A stretch of 64,000 nucleotides of DNA from assembly GCF_001544515.1 (NCBI RefSeq), contig NZ_FCOL02000005.1:62001-126000 (forward strand), in the 5' to 3' direction. This document shows positions 1 through 10,860 of the stretch, one piece after another; within the stretch, counting starts at the first letter, position 1, and the number at the start of each line of letters is the position of its first letter. The DNA is from Caballeronia terrestris (GTDB taxonomy: Bacteria > Pseudomonadota > Gammaproteobacteria > Burkholderiales > Burkholderiaceae). A model generated the notes under the pieces. The model did no database searches, had not been told where the DNA came from, and was given only the letters and a program-made list of their open reading frames with translations. The position numbers and the translations under genes were made by a program.

Positions 1-921
1 TCAGCCCCGGTCGGTGCGCGGCACATAGGCGATGTTTTCCTCGTCGTACAGCCGATAGATGAGTTCGAGCATCTCCCGAATGTCGCGCGATTCGTCGAGC
101 ATGCGCATGCTCATGATGATCGGCGAGACGAGCGTCGGGTCGTCCAGCTCCTTATAGCTCACGTCGTCGCGCTTCAGGCCGTACACGCTGCTCGGAACAA
201 TCGAGATGCCTTCTCCCGCTGCCACGAGACCCAGCGCAATCTGCAATTCACGGACTTCATATATCTTGCGCGGCTCGAGCGCGCGGTCCTTGAACGCCGC
301 GAGAACCTGGTCCGCATAGCTGGGTCGCGGTGCCTTAGGGAAAACGATAAGCGTCTCGTTGAGCAGATCGCGAAGCGCGAGGATGGGCTTCGCGAGTGAA
401 AGCGGATGGCCTTCCGGAAGCGCGACGATCATTTTCTCCTCGCGAAGAATCACGCGACGGATATTCGCATCTTCATGCCGAATGCGGCCAAACCCGACGT
501 CGATACGACCATCCTTCAGCGCCCGAATCTGATCCATTGTCGACATTTCGTGAAGGCTCAACTCGACGGTGGTGTTCTCGTCGCGGAAGCGCCGGATGAT
601 TTTCGGCAGCATCCCATAGAGCGTCGAACCGACGAAACCGACTGAAAGACTTCGCTCGATGGTACCCACGCGCCTCGTCATCGATTCGAGCTCGGCTGTC
701 TGCGCGAGCAGCTGCGCGGCATGGGAATAGAAGAACTTGCCCGTCTCCGTGAGCTTCAGCGGGCGCGAGCTGCGCTCCAGTAGCTGAACGCCAAGGGTCT
801 CTTCCAGTTGTTGTATCTGACGGCTCAGAGGAGGCTGTGCGATGTGCAGCCGCTGGGCTGCGCGCGTGAAATTGCGTTCCTCGGCTACAGCTACGAAATA
901 GCGCAGATGCCGCAACTCCAT
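1..921 (-). CDS. catR: LysR-type regulator, CatR/BenM-like
   Basis: 306-residue LysR-type transcriptional regulator, full length for the family. The N-terminal winged HTH covers about residues 1-60 (FTRAAQRLHIAQPPLS is the helix-turn-helix core), and a periplasmic-binding-protein-like effector domain follows from about residue 90. It is transcribed divergently from catA, the usual layout for CatR/CatM/BenM activators, which respond to cis,cis-muconate (and benzoate for BenM) and bind between the divergent genes. Family and fold are clear from sequence. The effector is inferred from the neighbouring catA-benABCD genes, so naming it catR rather than benM is a judgement. The stop codon lies at the first bases of the window, so what follows it is not visible. 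Confidence 0.85.
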   Translation of the reverse strand: MELRHLRYFVAVAEERNFTRAAQRLHIAQPPLSRQIQQLEETLGVQLLERSSRPLKLTETGKFFYSHAAQLLAQTAELESMTRRVGTIERSLSVGFVGSTLYGMLPKIIRRFRDENTTVELSLHEMSTMDQIRALKDGRIDVGFGRIRHEDANIRRVILREEKMIVALPEGHPLSLAKPILALRDLLNETLIVFPKAPRPSYADQVLAAFKDRALEPRKIYEVRELQIALGLVAAGEGISIVPSSVYGLKRDDVSYKELDDPTLVSPIIMSMRMLDESRDIREMLELIYRLYDEENIAYVPRTDRG

Positions 922-1098
922 CTCGATACCTCCTGGATATGGCCCGATACTAAATCAGTGTTGGACTGCCTGTTCGGGCGTCCATTATTCTTCATTCACA
1001 CTCAGTTTCAGCACCGGATTATACCTTCTAAACATAGCGATACCGGTGTCGAATCAAGGGTTAACCCCACCAGAAAAGAGATTCAGGAGCAGACGATC
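922..1098. promoter_or_regulatory. Divergent catR/catA control region
   Basis: 177 bp between the divergent LysR gene and catA. It carries four ATAC half-sites (starting at 926, 946, 1021 and 1040). BenM/CatM-type regulators are known to bind ATAC-N7-GTAT, so these are candidate half-sites, although none forms a perfect dyad. The one at 926 reads ATAC-N7-ATAT and lies almost on the regulator's start codon. A ribosome-binding AGGAG lies just before the catA ATG. The role of the region is inferred from position. Confidence 0.4.
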
Positions 1099-2034
1099 AT
1101 GAGCGTGAAAGTGTTCGATACGAAGGAAGTGCAGGACCTGCTGAAGGCCGCCGCCAATCTGGGCAGCCAGGACGGCAATCCTCGCGCCAAGCAGATTGTC
1201 CAGCGTCTCCTGGGCGATTTGTTCAAGGCCATCGACGACCTCGACATGACGCCCGATGAAATCTGGGCCGGCGTCCACTACTTCAACAAGCTCGGCCAAG
1301 ACGGTGAAGCCGCGTTGCTCGCCGCCGGCCTCGGCCTGGAAAAGTATCTCGACATCCGCATGGACGCCGAGGACCGCGAAGCCGACATCAACGGCGGCAC
1401 GCCGCGCACGATCGAAGGCCCGCTGTACGTCGCCGGTGCGCCGGAGCGCGAAGGCGTATCGAAGATCGACCTCGATCCTGATGCCGAGTCCGGTCCGCTG
1501 GTCATTCGCGGCACGGTGACCGGCCCTGACGGCAAGCCCGTCGCCGATGCGCTGGTCGAATGCTGGCACGCCAACTCGAAGGGCTTCTACTCGCACTTCG
1601 ACCCGACTGGCGCGCAAAGCGACTTCAATCTGCGCGGCGCGGTCAAGACGGGTGCCGATGGCAAGTACGAATTCCGCACGCTCATGCCGGTGGGTTACGG
1701 CTGTCCGCCGCACGGCGCAACGCAGCAACTGCTGAACACGCTCGCGCGCCACGGCAACCGTCCGGCGCACGTGCACTTCTTCGTCACCACCGACAAGTAC
1801 CGCAAGCTGACGACGCAGATCAACATCGAAGGCGACCCGCTGATCTGGGACGACTTCGCCTACGCCACCCGTGAAGACCTGATTCCGCATGTCGTCGAAA
1901 AGACGGGCGGCACGGCGCTCGGCATGAAAGACGATACGTACAAGGACATCGAGTTCGACATCGAGTTGACTCCGCTGGTTCAGGGCAAGGACAACCAGCG
2001 CGTCCACCGCCTGCGTGCTTCAGCCACGGCGTAA
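1099..2034 (+). CDS. catA: Catechol 1,2-dioxygenase
   Basis: Intradiol ring-cleavage dioxygenase of 311 residues that converts catechol plus O2 to cis,cis-muconate, the entry step of the beta-ketoadipate pathway. The non-haem Fe(III) ligands are all visible: Y164 (GFYSHFD), Y200 (PVGYGCP), H224 and H226 (RPAHVHF). The same numbering is known for Acinetobacter CatA. An N-terminal helical dimerisation/lipid-binding domain occupies about residues 1-100. The ATG at 1099 is chosen over upstream in-frame codons because it follows AGGAG and gives the family N-terminus (MSVKVFDTKEV). The gene lies directly upstream of benABCD, so benzoate-derived catechol is consumed by its neighbour. catB and catC are not next to it here. 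Confidence 0.96.
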   Translation: MSVKVFDTKEVQDLLKAAANLGSQDGNPRAKQIVQRLLGDLFKAIDDLDMTPDEIWAGVHYFNKLGQDGEAALLAAGLGLEKYLDIRMDAEDREADINGGTPRTIEGPLYVAGAPEREGVSKIDLDPDAESGPLVIRGTVTGPDGKPVADALVECWHANSKGFYSHFDPTGAQSDFNLRGAVKTGADGKYEFRTLMPVGYGCPPHGATQQLLNTLARHGNRPAHVHFFVTTDKYRKLTTQINIEGDPLIWDDFAYATREDLIPHVVEKTGGTALGMKDDTYKDIEFDIELTPLVQGKDNQRVHRLRASATA

Positions 2035-2076
2035 TCGCCCGACGCGGCGGCTAATCAGCGACCCTGCCGCCGCTCA

Positions 2077-2091
2077 ATTCTTCGCAAGAAT
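2077..2091. promoter_or_regulatory. 15-bp dyad upstream of benA (ATTC-N7-GAAT)
   Basis: Perfect inverted repeat ATTCTT-CGC-AAGAAT, 54 bp before the benA start, in the 111-bp catA-benA gap. It also fits the LysR T-N11-A pattern (4-7-4 geometry), so it is a plausible operator for the upstream LysR regulator. A small RNA stem-loop is the alternative. Confidence 0.4.
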
Positions 2092-2145
2092 CATTCGATA
2101 CCACTGCAAGCGCTCCATCGTCTGGAGCACGCATGGAGAGCACAC

Positions 2146-3504
2146 ATGTCCGTCATTACCAACAAAGCCACGCAACTGGATGAACTGCTGCACACCGCCG
2201 TCCAGGACGACAAGGAAACCGGCGTCTTCCGTTGCCGCCGCGACATCTTCACGAACGCCGACTTGTTCGAGTTGGAGATGAAGCACATCTTCGAAAGCAA
2301 CTGGGTCTATCTGGCGCATGAAAGCCAGATTCCGAACAACAACGATTACTACACCACGTGGATCGGCCGTCAGCCCATCGTCATCACTCGTGACAAGACC
2401 GGCGAACTGCACGCGGTAATCAACGCCTGCGCCCACAAGGGTGCGATGCTGTGCCGCAAAAAGCACGGCAACAAAGGCAGCTTCACCTGTCCGTTCCATG
2501 GCTGGAGTTTCTCTAACACCGGCAAGCTGCTGAAAGTGAAGGACGTGAAGACCACCGAATATCCGGTGCAATTCAACACGCACGGTTCGCATGACCTGAG
2601 AAAGGTCGCGCGCTTTCAGAGCTATCGCGGCTTCCTCTTCGGCAGCCTCAACGCCGACGTCCTGCCGCTCGAAGACTACCTCGGCGAGACCAAGGTGATC
2701 ATCGACCAGATCGTCGATCAGGCGCCGGAAGGGCTCGAAGTGCTGCGCGGCAACTCCTCGTACATCTACGACGGCAACTGGAAGATGCAGATGGAAAACG
2801 GCTGCGACGGGTATCACGTCAGCACCGTTCACTGGAACTACGCCGCGACGATGGACCGTCGCAAGGTCGACGGCACGAAGGCGGTCGATGCGAATAGCTG
2901 GAGCAAGTCGGTAGCGGGCGTGTACGGGTTCGACCACGGCCACATTCTCTTGTGGACCAAGACGATGAACCCGGAAGTGCGACCGGTGTATCAATACCGC
3001 GATGAAATCAAGGCGCGTGTCGGCGAAGTCAAGGCGGATTTCATCGTCAACCAGACTCGCAACCTGTGCCTGTATCCGAACGTGTTCCTGATGGACCAGT
3101 TCAGCACGCAGATCCGGGTGGTACGTCCGCTCAGCGTGGACAAGACCGAAGTCTCCATTTTCTGCTTTGCGCCGAAGGGCGAGAACGCAACGGACCGCGC
3201 GACCCGCATCCGTCAATACGAAGACTTCTTCAACGTCTCGGGCATGGGCACGGCTGACGACCTCGAAGAGTTCCGCGCGTGTCAGGTTGGCTATGCCGGC
3301 ACCACCGCGTTGTGGAACGATCTTTCGCGCGGCGCGCCGCTGTGGGTCGAAGGGCCGGACGCGAACGCGAAGAACATGGGTATCAAGCCGCTCATCTCGG
3401 GTGAGCGTAGCGAAGACGAAGGTCTCTTCGTAGTTCAGCACGAATATTGGGTGAACGTGATGCGCGACGCGCTGAAGAAAGAACAAGCGGAGGCACTGGC
3501 ATGA
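2146..3504 (+). CDS. benA: Benzoate 1,2-dioxygenase, large (alpha) subunit
   Basis: 452-residue Rieske non-haem iron oxygenase alpha subunit. With BenB and the reductase BenC it converts benzoate to the 1,2-cis-dihydrodiol. The Rieske [2Fe-2S] ligands are C95-x-H97 and C115-x2-H118. The mononuclear iron site is D221, H224 and H229 in [13 protein letters not shown]. Length matches type IB benzoate/toluate/anthranilate oxygenases. A GGAGAG ribosome-binding site precedes the ATG. benB starts inside its stop codon (ATGA overlap), indicating translational coupling. The paralogous anthranilate alpha subunit at 51886-53283 shares the same motifs, but operon content (BenD, no AntR) supports benzoate here. 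Confidence 0.95.
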   Translation: MSVITNKATQLDELLHTAVQDDKETGVFRCRRDIFTNADLFELEMKHIFESNWVYLAHESQIPNNNDYYTTWIGRQPIVITRDKTGELHAVINACAHKGAMLCRKKHGNKGSFTCPFHGWSFSNTGKLLKVKDVKTTEYPVQFNTHGSHDLRKVARFQSYRGFLFGSLNADVLPLEDYLGETKVIIDQIVDQAPEGLEVLRGNSSYIYDGNWKMQMENGCDGYHVSTVHWNYAATMDRRKVDGTKAVDANSWSKSVAGVYGFDHGHILLWTKTMNPEVRPVYQYRDEIKARVGEVKADFIVNQTRNLCLYPNVFLMDQFSTQIRVVRPLSVDKTEVSIFCFAPKGENATDRATRIRQYEDFFNVSGMGTADDLEEFRACQVGYAGTTALWNDLSRGAPLWVEGPDANAKNMGIKPLISGERSEDEGLFVVQHEYWVNVMRDALKKEQAEALA

Positions 3505-3989
3505 GCTTCGATTACCAAAAGATCTGCGCGGTGCTGTACCGCGAGGCGCGTCTGCTCGATGACCGCCAATGGGACGAATGGCTCGCCTGCTATGCCGAGG
3601 ACGTGACCTACTGGATGCCGGCGTGGGACGACGACGATCAACTCACCGATGACCACGAGAGCCAGATCTCGCTGATGTACTACCCGGACCGCGGCGGCCT
3701 GGAAGATCGTGTGTTTCGCATCAAGACCGAGCGCAGCGGCGCTTCGATGCCTGAGCCGCGTACGAGCCACAACGTGACCAACGTGGAAGTGCTGGCGCAA
3801 CGCGATAACGAAGTGGACGTGCGCTACAACTTCAACACGCTCAGCCACCGCTACAAGATGACCGATCAATTTTTCGGCACGATGTTCGTCACCTTGCGAA
3901 GGGTCGATGATGCCTTGCTGATTGCCAGCAAGCGTATCGCGTTGAAGAACGACTACATCCGCCAGGTGCTCGACGTCTACCACGTGTGA
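3501..3989 (+). CDS. benB: Benzoate 1,2-dioxygenase, small (beta) subunit
   Basis: 162-residue beta subunit of the ring-hydroxylating dioxygenase (SnoaL/NTF2-like fold). It has no redox centre and stabilises the alpha3beta3 oxygenase. The family sequence is recognisable throughout, for example [19 protein letters not shown] near the N-terminus and the C-terminal [19 protein letters not shown]. The ATG at 3501 overlaps the benA stop by ATGA, which fixes the start over an in-frame upstream codon inside benA. The homologous antB lies at 51394-51882. Confidence 0.94.
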   Translation: MSFDYQKICAVLYREARLLDDRQWDEWLACYAEDVTYWMPAWDDDDQLTDDHESQISLMYYPDRGGLEDRVFRIKTERSGASMPEPRTSHNVTNVEVLAQRDNEVDVRYNFNTLSHRYKMTDQFFGTMFVTLRRVDDALLIASKRIALKNDYIRQVLDVYHV

Positions 3990-4027
3990 CGTCGAGTGTC
4001 GGCAGGAAATTGAAGGTAGGAGACAAC

Positions 4028-5050
4028 ATGTCCAGCTACAACATTGCACTGAATTTCGAAGACGGCGTGACGCGTTTCGTCGAATGCAAGCCGGGTCAGA
4101 AGGTGCTCGATGCGGCCTTCCGCGCGAAGATCAACTTGCCGATGGATTGCTCCGACGGCGTCTGCGGCACCTGCAAGTGCCGCGCCGAGAGCGGCCGCTA
4201 CGACCTCGGCGACGAGTACATCGAAGACGCACTGAGCGAAGACGAGAAAGATAGCGGCCTCGTCCTCACGTGCCAGATGGTGCCGACGAGCGATTGCGTG
4301 ATTTCGGTGCCCGCGTCGTCCACCGCGTGCAAGACCGAGCAGAGCAAGTTCGCCGCGACGGTATCGAAGGTGGAACCGCATAACGACGCGGCCGTCGTGC
4401 TCGAAATGGACGTGGATGCAACCGCGCCCGTGTTCTTGCCGGGCCAGTACGTCAACATCGATGTTCCTGGCAGCGGGCAGCATCGTTCGTATTCGTTCTC
4501 GTCGGGGCCGGGTCAGTCTAAGATCAGCTTTCTGATCAAGCGCATTCCCGGTGGCGTGATGAGCACGTGGCTCGATGCCGCCCAACCGGGCCACAAGCTC
4601 GAACTGACCGGGCCGCTCGGGAGCTTCTATCTGCGCGCCGTGGAGCGGCCGTTGCTGTTCCTCGCGGGCGGTACAGGCCTTGCGCCGTTTCTGTCGATGC
4701 TCGAAGTGCTGGTGCGCACCGAATCCCAGCAGAAGGTCCACCTGATTTATGGCGTGACGCGGGACCTTGATCTGGTGCAGGTCGAGGCAATCGAAGCGTA
4801 CACGGCGAAATTGGCAAACTTCAGCTACTCCACGGTCGTGGCGGAATCGGAGTCGAGCCATCCGCGCAAGGGTTGGGTGACGCAGCACATCCCCGCTGGC
4901 GCACTGAATGATGGCGACGTCGACGTATATCTGTGCGGCCCGCCGCCGATGGTCGATGCCGTGCGCAAGCACTTCGACGACACCGGCGTGAAGCCGAACA
5001 GCTTCCACTACGAGAAGTTCACGCCCAACGTCGCGCCGAGGGCCGCATGA
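4028..5050 (+). CDS. benC: Benzoate dioxygenase electron-transfer (reductase) component
   Basis: 340-residue NADH:acceptor reductase that passes electrons to the BenAB Rieske centre. The N-terminal plant-type [2Fe-2S] ferredoxin domain has ligands C41, C46, C49 and C82. A ferredoxin-NADP reductase-like FAD domain (RSYSFSS motif) and an NAD-binding domain (LAGGTGLAPFLSML, then CGPPPMVDAV) follow. The ATG at 4028 follows GTAGGAG at a good distance and gives the family N-terminus. An in-frame start at 3986 would add an unconserved leader. It overlaps benD by four bases. The same architecture recurs in antC. Confidence 0.94.
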   Translation: MSSYNIALNFEDGVTRFVECKPGQKVLDAAFRAKINLPMDCSDGVCGTCKCRAESGRYDLGDEYIEDALSEDEKDSGLVLTCQMVPTSDCVISVPASSTACKTEQSKFAATVSKVEPHNDAAVVLEMDVDATAPVFLPGQYVNIDVPGSGQHRSYSFSSGPGQSKISFLIKRIPGGVMSTWLDAAQPGHKLELTGPLGSFYLRAVERPLLFLAGGTGLAPFLSMLEVLVRTESQQKVHLIYGVTRDLDLVQVEAIEAYTAKLANFSYSTVVAESESSHPRKGWVTQHIPAGALNDGDVDVYLCGPPPMVDAVRKHFDDTGVKPNSFHYEKFTPNVAPRAA

Positions 5051-5823
5051 GCACACAACGATTTGCTGGCAAGGTCATCGTCGTCACCGGAGCAGCGCAG
5101 GGCATCGGCCGCAGCGTGGCGCTGCGTGCGGCGGCCGAGGGCGCCAAGGTGCTGTTCGTCGATCGCGCGGACTTCGTTTCCGAAGTGGCCGCCGAAGCGA
5201 AGGACGCGGACACGGCAGGATTCGTCGCCGACCTCGAAACTTACGAAGGCGCGAAGTCCACGATGGATTTCGCGGTGCGCAAGTTCGGCGGCATCGACAT
5301 TCTGATCAACGGTGTCGGCGGTGCGATTCGCATGCGTCCGTTCGGCGAGTTCGAACCCGCACAGATCGATGCGGAGATTCGCCGTTCGCTGATGCCGACG
5401 CTGTACGCATGCCATGCGGTGTTGCCGCATCTGATCGGGCGTGGCGGCGGAACCATCGTCAACATTTCGTCCAACGCCACGCGCGGAATCCGGCGTGTGC
5501 CGTATTCAGCTGCGAAGGGCGGCGTCAACGCGATGACGCAGTCGCTCGCGATGGAATACGCCGAGCACAACATCCGCGTGGTCGCCACGGCGCCGGGCGG
5601 CACAGATGCGCCGCCACGTCGCGTCCCGCGCAATACCGCCGGCGACAGCGAGCAGGAAAAGGCGTGGACGGGCGAAGCGGTGAAACAGGTCACGGAATCG
5701 ACGTTCCTCAAGCGCTATGGGAGCATAGACGAACAGGTCGCACCGATTCTGTTCCTCGCCTCGGACGAGGCAGGCTACATCACAGGGACAGTATTGCCGG
5801 TTGCTGGTGGGGATTTGGGCTGA
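5047..5823 (+). CDS. benD: cis-1,2-dihydroxycyclohexa-3,5-diene-1-carboxylate dehydrogenase
   Basis: 258-residue short-chain dehydrogenase that oxidises and decarboxylates the benzoate cis-diol to catechol with NAD+. It has the TGAAQGIG cofactor loop (residues 14-21), active-site S141/S142, and the Y153-xxx-K157 pair in VPYSAAKGG. Translation is coupled to benC through an ATGA overlap. It is the last of the ben genes. The catechol produced is the substrate of CatA encoded upstream on the same strand. Confidence 0.93.
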   Translation: MSTQRFAGKVIVVTGAAQGIGRSVALRAAAEGAKVLFVDRADFVSEVAAEAKDADTAGFVADLETYEGAKSTMDFAVRKFGGIDILINGVGGAIRMRPFGEFEPAQIDAEIRRSLMPTLYACHAVLPHLIGRGGGTIVNISSNATRGIRRVPYSAAKGGVNAMTQSLAMEYAEHNIRVVATAPGGTDAPPRRVPRNTAGDSEQEKAWTGEAVKQVTESTFLKRYGSIDEQVAPILFLASDEAGYITGTVLPVAGGDLG

Positions 5824-5852
5824 GCCATTATCTTTTGCAGGAGACGCTTTTC

Positions 5853-6251
5853 ATGAACGAACGCAAAGCCATCGTCCCCGCCGGAATGGAAGCGGTGTAC
5901 GAGAAGATTCGCTACGCGCCCGCGGTCAAGGCAGGTAACACGATTTACGTGTCCGGGCAGATCGGCCGAGACCTGTCCATGCAACTGGTCGAAGCCCGCG
6001 AAGCGCAGATCGTGCAGGCATTCGAGAACCTCAAACTGGTGCTGGAAGCCGCAGGTGCAACGCTGAGCGACGTGGTGGACTTGACCACGTTTCACACCGA
6101 CATGCGCGACTTGCCGTTGTTCATGCAGGTGCGTGACCGCTACTTCACTACGGACCCGCTTCCCGCGTGGACGGCGGTGGGCGCGCATATGCTCGGCGGT
6201 TCAGCGGGCTATATCGTCGAGATCAAGGCTGTCGCTGTATTGGCTGATTAA
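5853..6251 (+). CDS. RidA/YjgF-family protein
   Basis: 132-residue RidA (YjgF/YER057c/UK114) family protein, full length. Family members hydrolyse reactive enamine/imine intermediates or act as small-molecule-binding trimers. The typical N-terminal YAPAVKAGNTIYVSGQIG and C-terminal PAWTAVGAHMLGG segments are present. A strong AGGAGA sits 12 nt before the ATG, 29 bp after benD, so it may be the last gene of the ben transcript. Its role in benzoate metabolism is unknown. It could simply scavenge reactive imines. Confidence 0.85.
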   Translation: MNERKAIVPAGMEAVYEKIRYAPAVKAGNTIYVSGQIGRDLSMQLVEAREAQIVQAFENLKLVLEAAGATLSDVVDLTTFHTDMRDLPLFMQVRDRYFTTDPLPAWTAVGAHMLGGSAGYIVEIKAVAVLAD

Positions 6252-6266
6252 CCCCGGAGCTAACGC

Positions 6267-7445
6267 ATGCCTGAAGATGGCCTGGTCGCGTTGCTTGTTT
6301 CCGTGCTGCCGGATCGCGCCGACGATATGGCGCGGCTGCAGATCCTGCTCAAGCGCGACGAACCCATCGTTACCGTCATCGGTAAATACAATCACGGCAA
6401 GAGCCGCCTGCTCAACGAATTGATCGGACGAAACACGTTCGCTGTAGCCGACAAGCGCGAGACGGTGAGGCTGTCGGACAGCGTTCACCAAGGCGTGCGC
6501 TGGCTGGACGCGCCGGGACTGGATGCGGACGTCGGCACCGAAGACGATCGCCATGCGCTGCACGCTGCCTGGTTGCACGCCGACATTCGCCTGTTCGTGC
6601 ATGCCGCGAAGGAAGGCGAACTGGACGCGAAGGAACTGGCGTTGCTGGCCGAACTGCGCGCGGACGGCGAGCGGACGGAACGGTGCACTTTGTTCGTGCT
6701 TTCGCAACTCGATCAATTGGCGGACGACAGCGAACTGCAGAAGGTGAGCAACGCGATTGGCGCGCAAGTACCGGGCATCGCGTTGAATCCGGTTTCGTCG
6801 ACGCGCTATCGGAAAGGGTTGGAGGAGGGTAAAAAGCTGCTGCTCGAAAAGAGCGGCATTCCTTCGCTGCGTTTTACTTTAGACGCAGCGCTCGCCCGAG
6901 TTCCGAAAGCGCGTGCGTATGAAACCGCGCTGCTATTCGACGAAATACGCGATGAATTGAAAGCGCTACACACGGAGCAACAAGAGTCGCTCGAAGCTTT
7001 GCTTAAAACGCAAACACGACAACGTCTCGACTTCGATCAAGGACTCAAGATCGTCATCGAAAAGGTCGGCGGCGACATCGACATGATGTTGAATGCGCTC
7101 GGTGCAGACCACGCCGTCGTGCCGGATTCCGCCAGGGACGCTTACGCGATCACGGCTGGAAAACTTGAACGCGCGCACATACAGATCGCCTACTCGCGTG
7201 CCTGCATCGAAATCGATGGCTTCTCGCCGGGCATGGAGTCATTGGTCTGCCTTCGGAACAGCAAACCGTGGCGCGCGCTCTTAACACAGTGATGGTCGCG
7301 GTCATGGGCGTCTCGGTGAAGTTCCGTAAAGACCTGCGCACGATGTTCTGCGAGGCATCGGGCCGGGAGCGCATGCAGCGCGAGTTCACTCGCTACTTCG
7401 AGATCTCACCCGACCGCAAGGCCCTAGCGACGCTGATCGCCCAAA
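6267..7445 (+). pseudogene. Dynamin-like/YfjP-type GTPase, frameshifted and 3'-truncated
   Basis: The N-terminal part reads through as 341 residues with a P-loop-like GKYNHGKSRLLNEL (about residues 38-51) and a G3-like DAPGLDAD, so it is a small GTPase with a helical C-terminal region. Around 7220 the reading frame breaks. The first frame runs into unrelated sequence and stops at 7292. The natural continuation is in another frame (GLPSEQQTVARALNTVMVA, then GVSVKFRKDLRTMFCEAS) and runs to about 7440, where it meets histidine-kinase sequence. The gene therefore carries a frameshift and has lost its true 3' end. Its native function is not recognisable beyond GTPase. Confidence 0.75.
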
Positions 7446-8596
7446 ATGAATCGGCCATCGTTCCCGACTTACCGCGGCAGCGGCATCAAACGCGATGTGC
7501 CCGAAGCCGAGACGCCGTTGATCCTGCGCACACTGCGTCAAGTTACCTCGACGCACGCCGCGACCACCGAGTTCGTCGTCAGCGACGAGGACGCGGTCAT
7601 CGTGGCCGCGTGCGAAGTGCCGCATCATCCGGCGCTGCTCGCCTGGACGCTCACGCGCACGCATCCGCCGCTCGGGCCATACGGGCGCACGCTCGTGACG
7701 GGGCTGGCGGTGCTGCTTGCGGTGATCGTCGCGATCGCAATCGCGCTTGGCATCGTGCTGCGGCGCTGGCGGGCGAATCTGGCGCGCATCGAGGAACGGC
7801 TTGCGCAGAGCGCCGGTACGCTACACCCGATCGATCCGACCGGTGAACCTGATCTCGACAAGATCGTCGCCGCCTTCAACGCGCACGTCGCGCGCACGGC
7901 TCTGCTGCAACACGAAGCGGCCGGCCTGAACGCGCGGCTCGCTCACGCCGAGCGCTTCGCCATGCTCGGGCAACTGGCGGCGCAAGTCGCGCACGAGATC
8001 CGCAATCCGGTGGGCGCGATGCGGCTCAAGGCCGAGAACGCGCTCGCCGGAGACGCGGAGCGCCGCACGCGCGCGCTGTGTGCGATTCTCGAACAGATCG
8101 GGCGCGTGGAATCACAGCTTTCCGGGCTGCTCGCGCTGACGCAACCGATTCGTATCGACGCGCAGGAAATCGTGCTCGACGCATGGCTCGCCAGCCGTAT
8201 CGACGCGAATCGCGATGCGGCGCAACGCGCGGGCGTGACGCTCGACTTGGGCGCCTCGCCGCAAGGCACGGCGCGTTTCGACGCGCAGCAACTCGCCCGC
8301 GCGCTCGACAATCTCCTGCTCAATGCGATACGCCACACGCCGCACGGCGGCCACGTCACGCTGAGCGCCACACGCAGCGCTGCAGGCCTCACAATCGAAG
8401 TCGCCGACGATGGCCCCGGCGTGCCGCCGTCCGAACGCGAGCGTATCTTCGAGCCCTTCGTGACCGGTCACGCGACGGGTTCAGGACTCGGCCTCGCCGT
8501 CGTGCGCGAGATCGCGACGGCGCACGGCGGCCGCGCGTACTGCGCCGCATCCGGCGATGCGAACGAACCCGGCGCCTGCTTTGTGATCGAGATCCC

Positions 8597-8600
<4 letters not shown>
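7446..8600 (+). pseudogene. Sensor histidine kinase, N-terminally truncated
   Basis: The readable frame (384 codons from an ATG at 7446) starts in the middle of what looks like a periplasmic sensor domain. It has only one membrane helix (about residues 83-105), whereas this class has two flanking the sensor. After it come a HAMP-like linker, the H-box with H183 (AHEIRNPVG), the N-box (ALDNLLLNAIRHTP), G1 (ADDGPGVPP) and G2 (GSGLGLAVV), so the kinase core is intact. It overlaps the response-regulator start by ATGA, a normal two-component pair. The missing first helix and sensor half appear to have been removed by a deletion that joined it to the upstream GTPase gene near 7440. A shortened protein might still be made. 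Confidence 0.75.
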
Positions 8601-9943
<1,343 letters not shown>

Positions 9944-9948
9944 TGAAA

Positions 9949-9977
9949 GTGTCCAGTTTCCTGACACCCGCTGTCAG
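9949..9977. promoter_or_regulatory. Candidate upstream activator sites for the sigma-54 regulator
   Basis: Two overlapping inverted repeats: GTGTC-N9-GACAC (9949-9967) and CTGACA-N5-TGTCAG (9961-9977). They lie about 90 to 115 bp before the predicted start of the sigma-54 promoter, the usual place for NtrC-family enhancer sites. That the adjacent response regulator binds them is inferred. Confidence 0.55.
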
Positions 9978-10039
9978 GCAGACGGAGACCTGCATTTGTC
10001 TCAAGATCGCTCAGGCCCGTCGCACAAGGCTTTTGCTCG

Positions 10040-10055
10040 TGGCATGTGACTTGCC
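10040..10055 (+). promoter_or_regulatory. Sigma-54 (-24/-12) promoter
   Basis: TGGCATG-N4-TTGCC, with GG at 10041-10042 and GC at 10053-10054 in the required GG-N10-GC spacing. It is close to the consensus TGGCACG-N4-TTGCW. Transcription would start near 10065, 30 bp before the lipoprotein ATG, which has its own GAGGAG ribosome-binding site. Confidence 0.7.
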
Positions 10056-10095
10056 CTAGTCACCGCATCGTCCCTGCGGACACGAGGAGCAAATC

Positions 10096-10820
10096 ATGCA
10101 TGCAACCGTCTCTGTCACCCGGTGCGTCGTCGCGCTGGCGCTCGTCGCGGGCGCTGTCGGATGTGCTGCGCAGAATCCCGGGCCACCGCCGCCGCCTGCT
10201 TTATCGAATGATGACCGCCGCCACCACCGCGAGCGGCGCGTCCGCGCAAGATGCCCGCGGACGCGGTCATCGCGAGCAAGACAGGCGTCGTGAAGCGCTA
10301 CACGATCAACCCCGAAGGCGACATCGACGGCCTCCTGCTCGCCGACGATACGCTGATCAACTTCCCGCCGCATCTCGGCGCTCAAGTCGCGGCGACGGTG
10401 GCACCAGGCGACAGCTGTCGCGCGACCGGCCATGCGACGCCGGGCGGCAGCCTGCGCGCCCAGCAGATCGCCAACGCGGCGAACGGCCGGACCGTCGTCG
10501 ACCAACCGCCTCCCGCCGATACCCCGCGTTGGCCGAAGTCGTTGCGCGGTGCCGGTCTTGTCAAGCTCGATGCCAGCGGCCGAGTGCTGCGCGTGTCAAC
10601 CGCGCCGCGAGGCGAACCCGATGGCGTGCTGCTTGCCGACGGCACGGTGGTCAAGCTGACGCCGCCTGTCGCGTTGCAGTTTCCGGAACTGCTGCAACCG
10701 GGCGCGACGGTGGCCGCGCGCGGCTACGGAACGCGCAACCGCTACGGCGCCGCGCTGCAGGCGACGTCGTTCGGCGCGCCGGGCAAGCTCACGTCGCTCT
10801 ACGGAACGTCCATCGACTGA
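10096..10820 (+). pseudogene. Secreted lipoprotein with two DGxLL modules, frameshifted
   Basis: The first frame encodes a signal peptide and lipobox (VAGAVGCAAQ) followed by a proline-rich stretch, then degrades. The conserved body is in another frame from about 10251 (MPADAVIASKTGVVKRY), ending at 10820. The break or breaks lie between about 10200 and 10250, and two indels may be needed because a third frame briefly looks better. The body holds two related modules of about 60 residues, each with a GxV start, a DGxLLxD core and a PGxxVxARG-type end. The same modules form the next protein. It is a target candidate for the sigma-54 promoter just upstream. Function unknown. Confidence 0.65.
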
Positions 10821-10860
10821 ATAGTTTTATTGCTAACCATTTCTACAACGGAGTCACAAC

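Noticed and set aside
1054..2007. 317-codon minus-strand frame opposite catA
   Set aside because: Antisense shadow of a gene with all four catechol dioxygenase iron ligands. No family similarity or ribosome-binding site.
2074..3486. 470-codon minus-strand frame opposite benA
   Set aside because: Antisense of a verified Rieske oxygenase gene; composition typical of a shadow frame.
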